DNA of 64,000 nucleotides. Source: Microbacterium sp. M28. Its GTDB lineage: Bacteria > Actinomycetota > Actinomycetes > Actinomycetales > Microbacteriaceae. Both the position numbers and the translations under genes were made by a program. Positions 37,904 to 47,444 of this stretch are shown here, piece by piece. The notes under the pieces are model-generated. The model had not been told where the DNA came from, searched no databases, and saw only the letters and a program-made list of their open reading frames with translations. Positions within the stretch are counted from its first letter, which is position 1. Each line of letters starts with the position of its first letter. The DNA lies in assembly GCF_025836995.1 (NCBI RefSeq), contig NZ_CP107546.1, forward strand, positions 2,356,001-2,420,000. The letters are read 5' to 3'.

Positions 37904-38029
37904 GATGTCCTCCTCGGGGTGGGGTGATGCCGCCCGGTCGGTGCGACAGCCCACCAGCCTATGCCTGTGAACCAGCTGGGTGCAAGACTTTCTCCTGACG
38001 TTTTGACACGTGTCACCCGGAACAGCGGT

Positions 38030-38524
38030 TCAGGCGGCCGCCTCGCGGGCCAGCAGGGACTGCTTCACGTCGAGCCCCCAGGCAAAGCCGCCGAGCGAAC
38101 CGTCGGTGCGCAGCACACGGTGGCACGGCACGAACAGCGCCGGGGCATTGCGCGCGCAGATGGATGCCGCGGCCCTGACCGCGCTGGGCTGGGCGAGCGC
38201 CGCCGCGAAGCCGGTGTACGTCAACGGCGCACCCGCATCGATGCGCCGAAGGGCCGCCCAACCGCGTAGCTGCATCTCGGTGCCGAACTGCGCGACGCGG
38301 ACCTCGTCGATCGCGCCGAGGTCGCCGCCGTAATAGGCCGATACGGCGTCAGCGGCATCCGTCGCCCCCTCGCGCACAGCGGTGGGACGGTTGCGCACCG
38401 CGAGTCTGGCGAGGATCTCGTCCTGCTCCCCCGTCCAGCCCGAGGCCAGCACGCGCTGCTCCTCGTCCGCCAGGATCGTGAAGGCCCCGTCCGGGGTGTC
38501 GATGGTCTGGATGATCGCGGTCAT
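38030..38524 (-). CDS. ogt: Methylated-DNA--[protein]-cysteine S-methyltransferase
   Basis: Suicide repair protein transferring alkyl groups from O6-alkylguanine to its own cysteine. 164 residues with the active motif [20 protein letters not shown] and the DNA-binding [15 protein letters not shown] upstream. ATG 38524 overlaps the stop of the AdaA-AlkA gene (ATGA), so the two repair genes form one operon, probably under Ada-type control. Confidence 0.95.
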   Translation of the reverse strand: MTAIIQTIDTPDGAFTILADEEQRVLASGWTGEQDEILARLAVRNRPTAVREGATDAADAVSAYYGGDLGAIDEVRVAQFGTEMQLRGWAALRRIDAGAPLTYTGFAAALAQPSAVRAAASICARNAPALFVPCHRVLRTDGSLGGFAWGLDVKQSLLAREAAA

Positions 38525-40002
38525 GAGTTCTCCTCGGTTCGATTCGAGCGGGTTCGCGGGGTGCGCACGGGCGCCGCCCGCCACAGATGCGCGGTGAGAT
38601 AGCTGCGCCACGGCGCTGTACGGGTCGCCCAGGCCGTCAGAGCGGCGGGATCGGACGGGATGCCGAGCGCCGCGGCGCCCGAGCGGACGGCGACGTCTCC
38701 CGGGAGGAACACGTCGGGGTCGCCGAGCACGCGCATCCCGACGTAGCCGGCCGTCCAGGGGCCGATGCCCGGCATGGCGATCAGCGCGGCGCGCTGCTCC
38801 AGCGCATCGTCGCCGACGGTGAGACGAAGACCCCCGTCGGCGAGGGACGCCGCCGCGTGCGTGATGGCGCGGATCCGTGCGGCGGGTCCGCGCAGCACCT
38901 CGGAGCCGTGCTCGGCGATGGCCGCCATCGTCGGGAAGAGGATGCCGTCGTCGACCCGTTCGCCCAGCCGGTCGGCGAGCGCCGTCAGCGCGGTGCGCGC
39001 CGCGGCGACCGTGATCTGCTGGCCCACCATCGCGCGGATGAGCATCTCGTGCGGGTCGGCGGCGCCGGGGACGCGGATCCCCGGCGTGCGGGCCACCGCG
39101 TCGGCGAGCTCCGGGTGGTTCGCGAGGGCGGCATCCACGGCGACGGGGTCGGCGTCGAGATCGAACAGCCGACGCGCCGTCGCGACGAGCGGCGTCAGGT
39201 CGCCGAGCCGGCTGACCCGTGCCCGCAGCCGCAGGCGCCCCTCCTGCTCTCGGATCTCGAACCATGCCGGGCCGCCGGGCATCCGCAGATGACGCGCGAA
39301 GGATGTCGCCGTGGCCTGTTCGACGCCCGGGAGAGCGCGAATCGACATCCAGGCGAACACGCCCGCGGCGTCGAGCGGTTCGCGATGCGGCAGCAGCAGG
39401 TCGATCTCGCCCGGAGCGCACACGCTCGTGCGGTGGCGCCGGGCGCGCAGTTCGGTCGGGGTCATGCCGAACACCTCGCGGATCGTGTCCCCCGCCTGAC
39501 GGATGCTGGCGAAGCCGGCCGAGAAGACGACATCGGAGATCGGCATGTCGGTGCCGACCAGCAGCATCCGGGCGGTGTGCGCGCGATGCGCCCTGGCCAG
39601 TGCGAGTGGTCCGGCACCGAGCTCGTTCGTCAGCAGTCGGGTCAGATGCCGGCTCGAGTAGCCCAGGCGAGCGGCGAGACCCGGCACCCCCTCGCGTTCG
39701 ACGACGCCGTCGGCGATCAGGCGCATCGCCCGCGCCGTCGCGTCTCCGCGGAGATTCCACTCGGGAGAACCGGGCGCCGCCTCCGGAAGGCAGCGCTTGC
39801 AGGCACGGTAACCGGCTTCGTGCGCCGCAGCACTGGTCGGGAAGAACGTGACGTTCTCGGGCTTGGGCGTGCGCGCAGGACAACTGGGTCGGCAGTAGAT
39901 CCCCGTCGAGCGCACGGCCGTGACGAACTGCCCGTCGAAGCGGACATCGCGCGCGTCGATGGCGCGGTATCGCTCATCGAAGGTCAACATCGTCAGGCTC
40001 AT
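38521..40002 (-). CDS. AdaA regulator fused to AlkA DNA-3-methyladenine glycosylase
   Basis: Bifunctional alkylation-response protein, 493 residues. N-terminal Ada zinc domain (about 1-80) with the Cys set [15 protein letters not shown] and [12 protein letters not shown]; Cys38 should accept methyl groups from DNA phosphotriesters. An AraC-type helix-turn-helix follows (about 90-190, [20 protein letters not shown]). The C-terminal AlkA part (about 205-485) has the HhH region with [19 protein letters not shown] carrying the catalytic Asp, [10 protein letters not shown] and [11 protein letters not shown]. The O6-methyltransferase half of classic Ada is absent here and supplied by the next gene. 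ATG 39990 is an alternative start. Confidence 0.94.
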   Translation of the reverse strand: MSLTMLTFDERYRAIDARDVRFDGQFVTAVRSTGIYCRPSCPARTPKPENVTFFPTSAAAHEAGYRACKRCLPEAAPGSPEWNLRGDATARAMRLIADGVVEREGVPGLAARLGYSSRHLTRLLTNELGAGPLALARAHRAHTARMLLVGTDMPISDVVFSAGFASIRQAGDTIREVFGMTPTELRARRHRTSVCAPGEIDLLLPHREPLDAAGVFAWMSIRALPGVEQATATSFARHLRMPGGPAWFEIREQEGRLRLRARVSRLGDLTPLVATARRLFDLDADPVAVDAALANHPELADAVARTPGIRVPGAADPHEMLIRAMVGQQITVAAARTALTALADRLGERVDDGILFPTMAAIAEHGSEVLRGPAARIRAITHAAASLADGGLRLTVGDDALEQRAALIAMPGIGPWTAGYVGMRVLGDPDVFLPGDVAVRSGAAALGIPSDPAALTAWATRTAPWRSYLTAHLWRAAPVRTPRTRSNRTEENS

Positions 40003-40134
40003 GCCTCAACTCTGACATGGCCGGATGCCGCGTGCGCGCGGAAATCGGACATGACTGTCGAGGCTCGGTCCCCGCACACCGCGCCGTGTGTCCGGGTCGG
40101 TGCGGGATGCCGCCCCCATCACCCGCAGAAACCA

Positions 40135-40167
40135 GGACACCCCGGCGAATGCACGCCAGGGGTGTCC
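40135..40167. terminator. Terminator after purH
   Basis: GGACACCCC-GGCG and CGCC-A-GGGGTGTCC form a 13-bp stem with a single bulged A around AATGCA, 16 bases beyond the purH stop. Confidence 0.75.
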
Positions 40168-40182
40168 GCAGAAGCACGGGGA

Positions 40183-41790
40183 TCAGTGGAAGAAGTGCCG
40201 CTCTCCCGTGAAGAACATCGTGACGCCGGCAGCCTTGGCAGCCGCGACGACCTCGTCATCACGGACCGAGCCGCCGGGCTGCACGATGGTCGTGATGCCG
40301 GCATCGAGCAGCACCTGCGGTCCGTCGGCGAACGGGAAGAACGCGTCGGATGCGGCGACCGAACCGGCCGCCCTGTCCCCCGCCCGCTCCACCGCGAGGC
40401 GGCAGGAGTCGACGCGGTTGACCTGGCCCATGCCGATGCCGACCGTCGCGTTGCCCTTGGCGAGGACGATCGCGTTCGACTTCACCGCACGGCAGGCCTT
40501 CCACGCGAAGATGAGGTTCTGCATCTCCTCGTCCGCCGGGCGCTCACCGGAGACCAGCTCCCAGTTCTTCGCGACGGATTCGATGTCGTCGGGGAACCGG
40601 TCGGCGTCCTGCAGCAGCAGTCCGCCTGAGACGAGCCGCACGTCCATCTGCTCCTGACGCCAGTCGGCGGGCAGCTGCAACAGGCGCAGGTTCTTCTTGG
40701 CCTTGAAGACCTCCAGCGCCGCAGGCTCGAACGCCGGTGCGACGATGACCTCGGTGAAGATGTCCTTGAGGTTCTCGGCCATCTTCAGCGTCACGGTGCC
40801 GTTCGCGGCGATCACGCCGCCGTAGGCCGACACCGGGTCGCACTCGTGCGCACGCAGGTGCGCGCTGGCGATCGGGTCGAGGGCGTTCGGTGCCGTCGTC
40901 GCGATGCCGCACGGGTTGGCGTGCTTCACGATCGCGACCGCGGGCAGCACCATGTCGAACGCGGCGCGCAGCGCAGCATCCGCGTCGACGTAGTTGTTGT
41001 ACGACATCTCCTTGCCCTGCAACTGCACCGCCTGAGCGATGCCGTGGCCGCCGACGCGGGAGTAGATCGCGCCGCGCTGGTGCGAGTTCTCGCCGTAGCG
41101 GAGCGTGGTCAGGCGCTCGGCTTTGATCGTCAGGTGCGCGGGCAGCTCGCCGCCGTCCGACAGCGTGCCCTCGGCGAACCATGCCGCGACGGCGGTGTCG
41201 TATGCCGCCGTGTGGGCGAACGCGCGGGCCGCGAGTTCGCGGCGCTGCGAGAAGCTGGTACCGCCGGCTGCGACGGCGTCGATGATCGCAGGGTAGGACT
41301 CCGGGGAGACCACGATGGCGACGTTCGCGTGGTTCTTCGCCGAAGCGCGCACCATGGCGGGTCCGCCGATGTCGATCTGCTCGACCACATCGTCTCCGAC
41401 CGCGCCGGAGGTGACGGTCTCCACGAACGGATAGAGGTTCACGACGACGAGCTCGAAGGGCGCGATCTCCAGGTCGGCCAGCTGACGCTCGTGGTCGGCC
41501 AAGCGCAGGTCGGCGAGCAGGCCGCCGTGGATGCTGGGGTGCAGCGTCTTGACACGGCCGTCGAGCATCTCGGCGACGCCCGTGACGGCGGCGACGTCGG
41601 TGACGTCGTATCCGGCATCCCGGATCGTCGCGGCCGTCGAGCCGGTCGAGACGATCTCGACGCCCGCGGCGGCGAGTGCCTCGGCGAGCGCCAGCAGGTC
41701 GGTCTTGTCGCTCACCGACACCAGCGCGCGCCGGATCGGCACGATGTCGCGGTCACGGTAGAGAGTGGGATCGTGGCGGGGGCCGGCCAT
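40183..41790 (-). CDS. purH: Bifunctional AICAR formyltransferase / IMP cyclohydrolase
   Basis: Last two steps of de novo IMP synthesis. 535 residues: N-terminal MGS-like cyclohydrolase domain ([34 protein letters not shown]) and C-terminal AICAR transformylase with [24 protein letters not shown] and [11 protein letters not shown] 41790 follows GGAG. It lies 26 bases after purN in the same direction; both use 10-formyl-THF, the pool sensed by the ZTP riboswitch at 11.9 kb. Confidence 0.97.
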   Translation of the reverse strand: MAGPRHDPTLYRDRDIVPIRRALVSVSDKTDLLALAEALAAAGVEIVSTGSTAATIRDAGYDVTDVAAVTGVAEMLDGRVKTLHPSIHGGLLADLRLADHERQLADLEIAPFELVVVNLYPFVETVTSGAVGDDVVEQIDIGGPAMVRASAKNHANVAIVVSPESYPAIIDAVAAGGTSFSQRRELAARAFAHTAAYDTAVAAWFAEGTLSDGGELPAHLTIKAERLTTLRYGENSHQRGAIYSRVGGHGIAQAVQLQGKEMSYNNYVDADAALRAAFDMVLPAVAIVKHANPCGIATTAPNALDPIASAHLRAHECDPVSAYGGVIAANGTVTLKMAENLKDIFTEVIVAPAFEPAALEVFKAKKNLRLLQLPADWRQEQMDVRLVSGGLLLQDADRFPDDIESVAKNWELVSGERPADEEMQNLIFAWKACRAVKSNAIVLAKGNATVGIGMGQVNRVDSCRLAVERAGDRAAGSVAASDAFFPFADGPQVLLDAGITTIVQPGGSVRDDEVVAAAKAAGVTMFFTGERHFFH

Positions 41791-41816
41791 GGAGGGCTCC
41801 TTCGTGCGTCGGGTGT

Positions 41817-42404
41817 TCAGGAAGCGGTTGTCAGATCGATGTCGCCGGTCGCGATGGCGCGGACCACATCGATCAGAAGGCGTCGCTCGACCGGCTTGAT
41901 GCGGTCGTGCAGAGTGTGCTCTGTGTCGCCGGGCTGCACGGGCACGCGCTCCTGCGCGAGGATCGGTCCGGAGTCCACGCCGTCGTCGACGACGATCACA
42001 CTCGCCCCGGTCTCCGTGACGCCGGCGGCGAGAGCGTCGCGGACGCCGTGCGCGCCGGGGAACTCCGGCAGGTACGCGGGATGCGTGTTGATGATGTGCG
42101 GCGCGTACCGGGCAACGAGCGCCGCGGGAAGCAGACGCATGAGTCCGGAGAGCACGATGAGATCCGGCGACCAGACGTCGAGCTGCCGGGCGAGTTCCTC
42201 CCCCCACTGCTCGCGCGTCGCGAAGGCGCGGAACGGCACCGAGAAGCTCGGGATGCCGAACTCCTCCGCATGCGCGAGACCGTCGGCTTCCCGGTCGGCG
42301 CCGACGACGACGATCCGAGCGGGGAAATCGGGGTGACGAGCGGCTTCGAGGAGGGCCCGAAGATTGGAGCCCGCGCCCGAGATGAGGACGGCGACCGTGA
42401 GCAC
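41817..42404 (-). CDS. purN: Phosphoribosylglycinamide formyltransferase
   Basis: Formylates GAR with 10-formyl-THF in purine synthesis. 195 residues starting at GTG 42404: [18 protein letters not shown] substrate-binding start, the catalytic Asn-His region in [23 protein letters not shown] and the conserved Asp in [14 protein letters not shown]. Nine bases after the DUF6350 gene and directly before purH, a conserved actinobacterial order. Confidence 0.95.
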   Translation of the reverse strand: MLTVAVLISGAGSNLRALLEAARHPDFPARIVVVGADREADGLAHAEEFGIPSFSVPFRAFATREQWGEELARQLDVWSPDLIVLSGLMRLLPAALVARYAPHIINTHPAYLPEFPGAHGVRDALAAGVTETGASVIVVDDGVDSGPILAQERVPVQPGDTEHTLHDRIKPVERRLLIDVVRAIATGDIDLTTAS

Positions 42405-42413
42405 CCGGTCAGT

Positions 42414-43808
42414 CTACCGGCGGTCGGAGGTGCCGCCGTCGCCGCGGTCGTCACGGAAGAAGCCGGACTCGTCGATGGGGGCGGTCTCGCCCTCGTCGCC
42501 GAGGACCGCATCCGCCCGCGCATGCAGTGCGGCGATCGGCGCATCGACCTCGACCGGGGAGACGCCCATCTGAGCGGTCCAGCGATCGGTTCGTTCCTCG
42601 GCGAGCTCGTCGCGGTTGCGCGGCGACAGCAGCAGGATGCCCGCACCGACCAGCACTTCGGCGCCGATGGCCAGCGCGAACCAGCCGGGGTGCGGGCCGA
42701 CATCGGCGAGGCGTCCGGGCCCGATCGAACCAGAGGCCGCCGACGCTGCGAGTCCCGCGACCAGCGCGGACAGCGCGGCGATGCCGCCGGCGATCACGGC
42801 TCGAGGCGCCCACCCCACCGCGGTCTGCTCCCAGACGAGGCGCGAGCGCACCATCCATCCGGCGACCGCACCAGCGGCGACGGGGATCAGAACCACGATC
42901 AGCATCCAGATGGAGCTGTGCTCCGGCATCAGCCCGAACATCGGGATGCCGGGGACGACGCCGAGCTGGGTGCCGGCGGGCGAGACCGCGGTGCCGACGC
43001 CGACCGCGAAGCCGGGACCGGCCAGCCACGAGACGGCCCAGACGATGACGGTCGGCAGATAGGCGAGCTGTCCCAGAGTGATGACGGTGGCACCGAGACC
43101 ATCGACGCGCGCCGCCTCGAACAGGGTCACGACCTCGCTGCCGCGCAGCAGCACCATGAGGGCGACCGACAGGGCGCCGACCCCGGTGAGGATGACGGTC
43201 ACGATCGCGGTTCCCCGCAGCGCCTCGGCCGGCACGGGCCCGCAATCGCCCCATCCGTCCACTGCGTCGTGCACGCGGTCGACGAGTCCGTCGTCCCCTT
43301 CGCGCCAGGCCTCGACCACGGCGGCTCCGACGGCTCCGACCAGATAGCAGCCGGCCGGGAACAGGATGCCGAGCACCGGAGATGCCGTGATGCCCGCGAC
43401 GTGCGAGGTCATGACGACGCCGGTCGTGATCGCGGCGAAGGCCGCCGAACCGGCCAGCACACCGGTCCCCCATGCACCCGAGCGTGCGGCTCGGCGTCCT
43501 GACCGGGCGGCGGCGAAGATCGTGAACAGCAGGAACGCCATCGGCGCGACGGAGAGCGTGAACACCGCGGCATCCGATCCGATGCCGACCGCGACGAGCA
43601 TCTCGTCGGGAAGGACGACATCGAGCGGGACCGCATGCCCGAACTGCCACAGGATGCCCGTCGCCGGCCACAGCGCTCCCCAGTCGGCGTCGACGCCGAA
43701 CGCGAATGTCCACAGCAGCGTCAGCGGTGCGAGCAGCACCGTCAGCCCCACGGCGGCCGCGATGGCGGCATCGACGGCGGCGAGGAGCGCGACGAGGAGG
43801 CGTTGCAT
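42414..43808 (-). CDS. DUF6350 family membrane protein
   Basis: Integral membrane protein of 464 residues with about ten to twelve hydrophobic segments and an acidic C-terminal tail of about 60 residues (EVDAPIAALHARADAVLGDE). The position immediately before purN, and the opening RLLVALLAAVDAAIAAAVGL, match the DUF6350 family that sits there in many actinobacteria. Function is unknown; its tight spacing to purN suggests cotranscription. Confidence 0.82.
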   Translation of the reverse strand: MQRLLVALLAAVDAAIAAAVGLTVLLAPLTLLWTFAFGVDADWGALWPATGILWQFGHAVPLDVVLPDEMLVAVGIGSDAAVFTLSVAPMAFLLFTIFAAARSGRRAARSGAWGTGVLAGSAAFAAITTGVVMTSHVAGITASPVLGILFPAGCYLVGAVGAAVVEAWREGDDGLVDRVHDAVDGWGDCGPVPAEALRGTAIVTVILTGVGALSVALMVLLRGSEVVTLFEAARVDGLGATVITLGQLAYLPTVIVWAVSWLAGPGFAVGVGTAVSPAGTQLGVVPGIPMFGLMPEHSSIWMLIVVLIPVAAGAVAGWMVRSRLVWEQTAVGWAPRAVIAGGIAALSALVAGLAASAASGSIGPGRLADVGPHPGWFALAIGAEVLVGAGILLLSPRNRDELAEERTDRWTAQMGVSPVEVDAPIAALHARADAVLGDEGETAPIDESGFFRDDRGDGGTSDRR

Positions 43809-43898
43809 GACTCAACGAGACTACGACGAGTTGCCGACAGTCCCCCGGGGGCGCGCGCGATGGCCGCCACACGGTAACGTTTCTGCGGAGGTCCCCCG

Positions 43899-45323
43899 AT
43901 GACAACTGCCCCTGCCCCCGCGCCGACCACGTCCGCGGAGCCCAAGAACGCGCTCGACAGATTCTTCGAGATCTCGAAGCGCGGATCGACGATCGGCACC
44001 GAGATCCGCGGAGGCCTGGTCACCTTCGTGACGATGGCCTACATCGTGATCCTCAACCCGATCATCCTGTCCACGCCCGATGTGGCCGGTGACACGCTGC
44101 CCGGCCCCGCCGTGGCGGCCGCGACCGCGCTCACGGCCGGTGTCATGACCGTGCTGTTCGGCGTCATCACCCGACTGCCGTTCGCCTTCGCCGCCGGTCT
44201 CGGGATCAACGCGTTCCTCGCGTTCTCCGTCGTCGGGTCCGTCACGTGGGCCGAGGCCATGGCCCTGGTGATGATCAACGGAATCGTCATCGTGCTGCTG
44301 GCTGCGACCGGCCTGCGGAAGATGATCTTCGACGCCGTGCCCGTGCAGCTCAAACTCGCGATCACGGTCGGCATCGGCCTGTTCATCGCCTTCATCGGCT
44401 TCGTGAACGCCGGATTCGTCACGGCGACGGGCAACCCCTCTCCCCCGGTGGATCTCGGCATCGGCGGATCCGTCGCGAGCGTCCCGACGCTGCTGTTCGT
44501 CATCACGCTCCTCCTGGGCGGCGTGCTCATCGCACTGCGCATCAAGGGCGCGATCCTGATCGCGCTCGTCGGCGGGACCGTCATCGGCGCGCTCATCAAC
44601 CTCATCTGGAACGTCGAGGGGCTCGGGTTCGACTTCTCGGGCGGCATCGTCGGTCTGCCGGATCTCAGCCTCATCGGCGCCGTGGACTTCTCCTTCGACT
44701 TCGCCAAGGTGAGCTTCGTCGCTCTCGTGATGTTCGTCTTCACCCTGGTGTTCTCGAACTTCTTCGACGCCATGGGCACGATGACCGGTCTCGCCAAGGA
44801 GGCCGACCTCGCCGATGCGAAGGGCGACTTCCCTCGTATCAAGTCGGCGCTGGTGGTCGAGGGTGTCGGTGCGATCGTCGGCGGTGGCACCTCGTCGTCG
44901 TCCGCGACGGTGTTCGTCGAGTCGGGCGCCGGCATCGGCGAAGGGGCGCGAACGGGCTTCGCGACCGTCATCACGGGTGGCCTGTTCCTGCTCGCGATGT
45001 TCTTCACGCCGCTCACGGCGCTGGTCCCCGGCGCGATCGCGGGTGCGGCGCTCGTGCTCGTCGGTGCGATGATGCTGTCGCAGATCAAGCACATCGACTT
45101 CGCCGACTTCCGCGTGCTGCTGCCGGTGTTCCTGACGATCACCGTCATGCCGATGACCTACTCGATCGCCAACGGCATCGGCGCGGGCTTCGTCAGCTGG
45201 ATCGTCGTGAACGCGCTGTCCGGCAAGGCGAAGACGATCCACCCGCTGCTGTGGATCGTCGGCGTCGGCTTCGTCCTGTTCTTCGCCCGCGGCCCGATCG
45301 AGGCTGCCTTCGGCGTCGCCTGA
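43899..45323 (+). CDS. NCS2 family purine permease
   Basis: Membrane transporter of the AzgA/PbuG branch of the NCS2 (nucleobase:cation) family, importing adenine, guanine or hypoxanthine. 474 residues with about 13-14 hydrophobic segments; RGGLVTFVTMAYIVILNPII, FAAGLGINAFLAF and NFFDAMGTMTGLAKEADL are hallmark segments. ATG 43899 follows GGAGG. Divergent from the DUF6350-purN-purH operon, so purine uptake and synthesis genes sit side by side; common control is likely but no operator is obvious in the 90-base gap. Confidence 0.93.
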   Translation: MTTAPAPAPTTSAEPKNALDRFFEISKRGSTIGTEIRGGLVTFVTMAYIVILNPIILSTPDVAGDTLPGPAVAAATALTAGVMTVLFGVITRLPFAFAAGLGINAFLAFSVVGSVTWAEAMALVMINGIVIVLLAATGLRKMIFDAVPVQLKLAITVGIGLFIAFIGFVNAGFVTATGNPSPPVDLGIGGSVASVPTLLFVITLLLGGVLIALRIKGAILIALVGGTVIGALINLIWNVEGLGFDFSGGIVGLPDLSLIGAVDFSFDFAKVSFVALVMFVFTLVFSNFFDAMGTMTGLAKEADLADAKGDFPRIKSALVVEGVGAIVGGGTSSSSATVFVESGAGIGEGARTGFATVITGGLFLLAMFFTPLTALVPGAIAGAALVLVGAMMLSQIKHIDFADFRVLLPVFLTITVMPMTYSIANGIGAGFVSWIVVNALSGKAKTIHPLLWIVGVGFVLFFARGPIEAAFGVA

Positions 45324-45334
45324 TCGACGATCAT

Positions 45335-45374
45335 GACGGAGGGGTCGGATGCTTCGGCATCCGACCCCTCCGTC
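45335..45374. terminator. Bidirectional terminator
   Basis: Perfect 18-bp stem (GACGGAGGGGTCGGATGC and reverse complement) with a TTCG tetraloop, 11 bases after the permease stop and 12 bases before the convergent VOC gene stop. Confidence 0.88.
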
Positions 45375-45386
45375 GTCTTGCGCCGG

Positions 45387-45794
45387 TCAGTCGGCGGCGT
45401 ACGCCGCGGCGAATCCCGCGGTGGGCTCGATGGGCTCGATGACGTCGACAAGGACGCCGCCCGGCGCCTCGACGATGAAGTGACGCTGGCCGAAGGCCTC
45501 GTCCCGCAACGGCAGGCGCTCGGGAAGTCCGAGCTCGCCGACCATGCGCGCGTGCTCCGCGGCAGCGTCCGGCACTTCGACGTTCAGCAGCAGGCCGCGC
45601 ACGGGTTCCCGGAACCCGACGGGGATGGTCTCGTGCCGGTGATCCAGGACGGCGAGCTCTCCCCCGTGGAAGCGCATACTCACATACCAATCGGCCTCGA
45701 AGGTCGTCTCGAAACCGAGCACCTCGCGATAGAACCGCGTGGCCGCCGCGACCTCGTCGACCATGAGCACCGGATAGAAACTCGTGATGTCCAT
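45387..45794 (-). CDS. VOC superfamily (glyoxalase/bleomycin-resistance-like) protein
   Basis: 135-residue vicinal-oxygen-chelate fold protein: [23 protein letters not shown] and [17 protein letters not shown] are typical first and last strands. Such proteins act as metal-dependent lyases, dioxygenases or drug-binding proteins; the substrate cannot be read. It is divergent from a TetR regulator with an operator-like palindrome between them, so it is the probable target of that regulator. ATG 45794 lies 10 bases from that palindrome. Confidence 0.85.
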   Translation of the reverse strand: MDITSFYPVLMVDEVAAATRFYREVLGFETTFEADWYVSMRFHGGELAVLDHRHETIPVGFREPVRGLLLNVEVPDAAAEHARMVGELGLPERLPLRDEAFGQRHFIVEAPGGVLVDVIEPIEPTAGFAAAYAAD

Positions 45795-45803
45795 CTTCTC
45801 CCT

Positions 45804-45824
45804 TTACATACACGCTGTTTGTAA
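45804..45824. promoter_or_regulatory. Candidate TetR operator between VOC and tetR-type genes
   Basis: TTACATACACGCTGTTTGTAA is a 21-base palindrome with eight of ten arm positions symmetric around a central G. The half-site ACATACAC recurs at 45841-45848 followed by GCACGTAA. Length and spacing suit a TetR dimer and the site lies between the two divergent starts. Confidence 0.55.
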
Positions 45825-45869
45825 CGACTGGAGCTACGATACATACACCAAGCACGTAAAGGAAGCCCC

Positions 45870-46439
45870 ATGCCGAGAGCCAGCGCCGCCGAAGCCGCCG
45901 AGACGGCCCGGCGCATCCTGGACGTCGCGACCACGCACTTCGCCGAGCACGGGTTCGGCGCGGCATCCGTGGAGGACATCGCCCGCAGCGCGGGTGTCAC
46001 GCGTGGCGCGGTCTATCACCACTACGCCTCCAAGACCGGACTGTTCTCCGCCGTCGCGGCCGCGCAGCAGCGGTCGGTCGCAGAGTCGATCGCGGCGGCG
46101 ACCGAGCGCTCGGAACCGGCGGAAGCTCTGCGCGACGGCAGTCACGCGTTCCTGGATGCGATCACACGCGGAGCGGTCGCGCGCATCCTCCTCATCGACG
46201 GGCCCGCCGTCCTGAGCTGGCAGGACTGGCGAGGCATGGACGCCGCCGGCCCCGAGTCGGAGCTGCGCACGGGCCTGAGCGAAGTCGGCCTCTCCCCCGC
46301 GCTCGTCGACGCCATGACCGCCGCGTTGTCCGGTGCGATGAACGAGTTGGCGCTCCTGCTCGTCCGCCACCCGGGCGATGCCGAATCGCATGCCGCGGCG
46401 CACCGAGCGCTGGACCACCTGCTGGACGGCATCCTCTGA
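45870..46439 (+). CDS. TetR family transcriptional regulator
   Basis: 189-residue repressor. The N-terminal helix-turn-helix (about residues 10-55) reads ARRILDVATTHFAEHGFGAA then VEDIARSAGVTRGAVYHHYA, a canonical TetR domain; the rest is an all-helical ligand domain. ATG 45870. It faces the VOC gene across a 75-base region with a palindromic site, suggesting a local ligand-responsive pair. Confidence 0.92.
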   Translation: MPRASAAEAAETARRILDVATTHFAEHGFGAASVEDIARSAGVTRGAVYHHYASKTGLFSAVAAAQQRSVAESIAAATERSEPAEALRDGSHAFLDAITRGAVARILLIDGPAVLSWQDWRGMDAAGPESELRTGLSEVGLSPALVDAMTAALSGAMNELALLLVRHPGDAESHAAAHRALDHLLDGIL

Positions 46440-46473
46440 TCACGCCGACGCGGGGCAGCCGGGTTTGCTGGAT

Positions 46474-46496
46474 GGGCACCTGCCATTAACGTGCCC
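46474..46496. promoter_or_regulatory. Inverted repeat before the GntR gene
   Basis: GGGCAC (46474-46479) and GTGCCC (46491-46496) are exact inverted repeats with an 11-base AT-richer spacer, ending 16 bases before the GTG start. It is a candidate autoregulatory site; GntR sites are often palindromic but this spacing is not diagnostic. Confidence 0.35.
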
Positions 46497-46512
46497 GTGA
46501 CACCGTGTCCTC

Positions 46513-47259
46513 GTGCCCGCACGCTCCACGAACACCCGGAAGCTGCACCTCGCGGTCGCCGAGAAGATCCTTGCGGAACTCGAATCGGGTCTGCTCGCCT
46601 CCGATGATGTGCTCCCCAGCGAGTCGGCCCTGGCAGCTCGCTACCGCGTAGCCAGGGGTACCGTCCACCGGGCACTCGAACACATCGCGACAACGCATCA
46701 TCGGCTCTCGCGGCGCGGCGCCAGGTGGATCATGCATCCGACGACGCTCGCTCAGGACGTGACCCAGCTGCGATCCTTCGGCCAATGGGCCAAGGCGATC
46801 GGCCATCGCCCCGGTGGGCGCACCGTGTCCAGCGTCGAAGGACGTTCGACCGAGGAGGAGGCGCACGCGCTCGGCATCGGCCTGCATCGCCCTGTGCTGC
46901 GGATCACACGGCTGCAGTCGCTCGACGGAGCTCCCGTCATGGTCAAGCGGACGACCTTCCCGCAATGGCTGATCCCCACGATCGCCCGCGTCCCGCCCGA
47001 TGCCAGCTCGATCATGGAGGTCGTCGAGCACGTTCACGGTCCTCAGCTCGCGCACGGCGAGCACGTCATCTCCGCCGTTCTTCCCGACACCGAGGACGCG
47101 CGACTGCTCGGCGTGCCGCGCAGCACGCCGCTTCTGCGCATCCAGCGCACGGCGCGGACGTTCGACGGGCGCCCGTTCGAGTACAGCGACGACCGCTACC
47201 TGTCGACCGCGACGTCGCTGAGCATCGTGAACTCGGCGCGTCAGCCGACGCGCAGCTGA
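46513..47259 (+). CDS. GntR family regulator with UTRA domain (HutC/PhnF type)
   Basis: 248 residues. N-terminal GntR winged helix (about 8-75, DDVLPSESALAARYRVARGT) and C-terminal UTRA effector domain (about 95-240) with GIGLHRPVLRITRLQSLDG and EYSDDRYLS near the end. Start is GTG 46513. An inverted repeat GGGCAC/GTGCCC (46474-46479 and 46491-46496) lies just before the start and may be its operator. The next genes on the strand encode the GDPD-WxL surface protein and its partner, which it may control; the effector is unknown. Confidence 0.88.
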   Translation: MPARSTNTRKLHLAVAEKILAELESGLLASDDVLPSESALAARYRVARGTVHRALEHIATTHHRLSRRGARWIMHPTTLAQDVTQLRSFGQWAKAIGHRPGGRTVSSVEGRSTEEEAHALGIGLHRPVLRITRLQSLDGAPVMVKRTTFPQWLIPTIARVPPDASSIMEVVEHVHGPQLAHGEHVISAVLPDTEDARLLGVPRSTPLLRIQRTARTFDGRPFEYSDDRYLSTATSLSIVNSARQPTRS

Positions 47260-47444
47260 GGCCGCCCGCCGGCGCCGTCGCTGTCGTTCTGTGACCGTCG
47301 GCCCGTCTCGTCACGCCACGTCACGAAGTCTTCCCTCCGCGTCGAACGCGCGGCCCGACACCGTGCACCGGCCGTCACGATGCCGCCCGTTGAGTGGAGC
47401 CGCCAGGGGACTGCCTGGCGCTCCTCGACGGAAGGACCCGCATC

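Noticed and set aside
43809..43898. Purine riboswitch or PurR box before the NCS2 permease
   Set aside because: The 90-base gap lacks any conserved aptamer bases or a clear palindrome.
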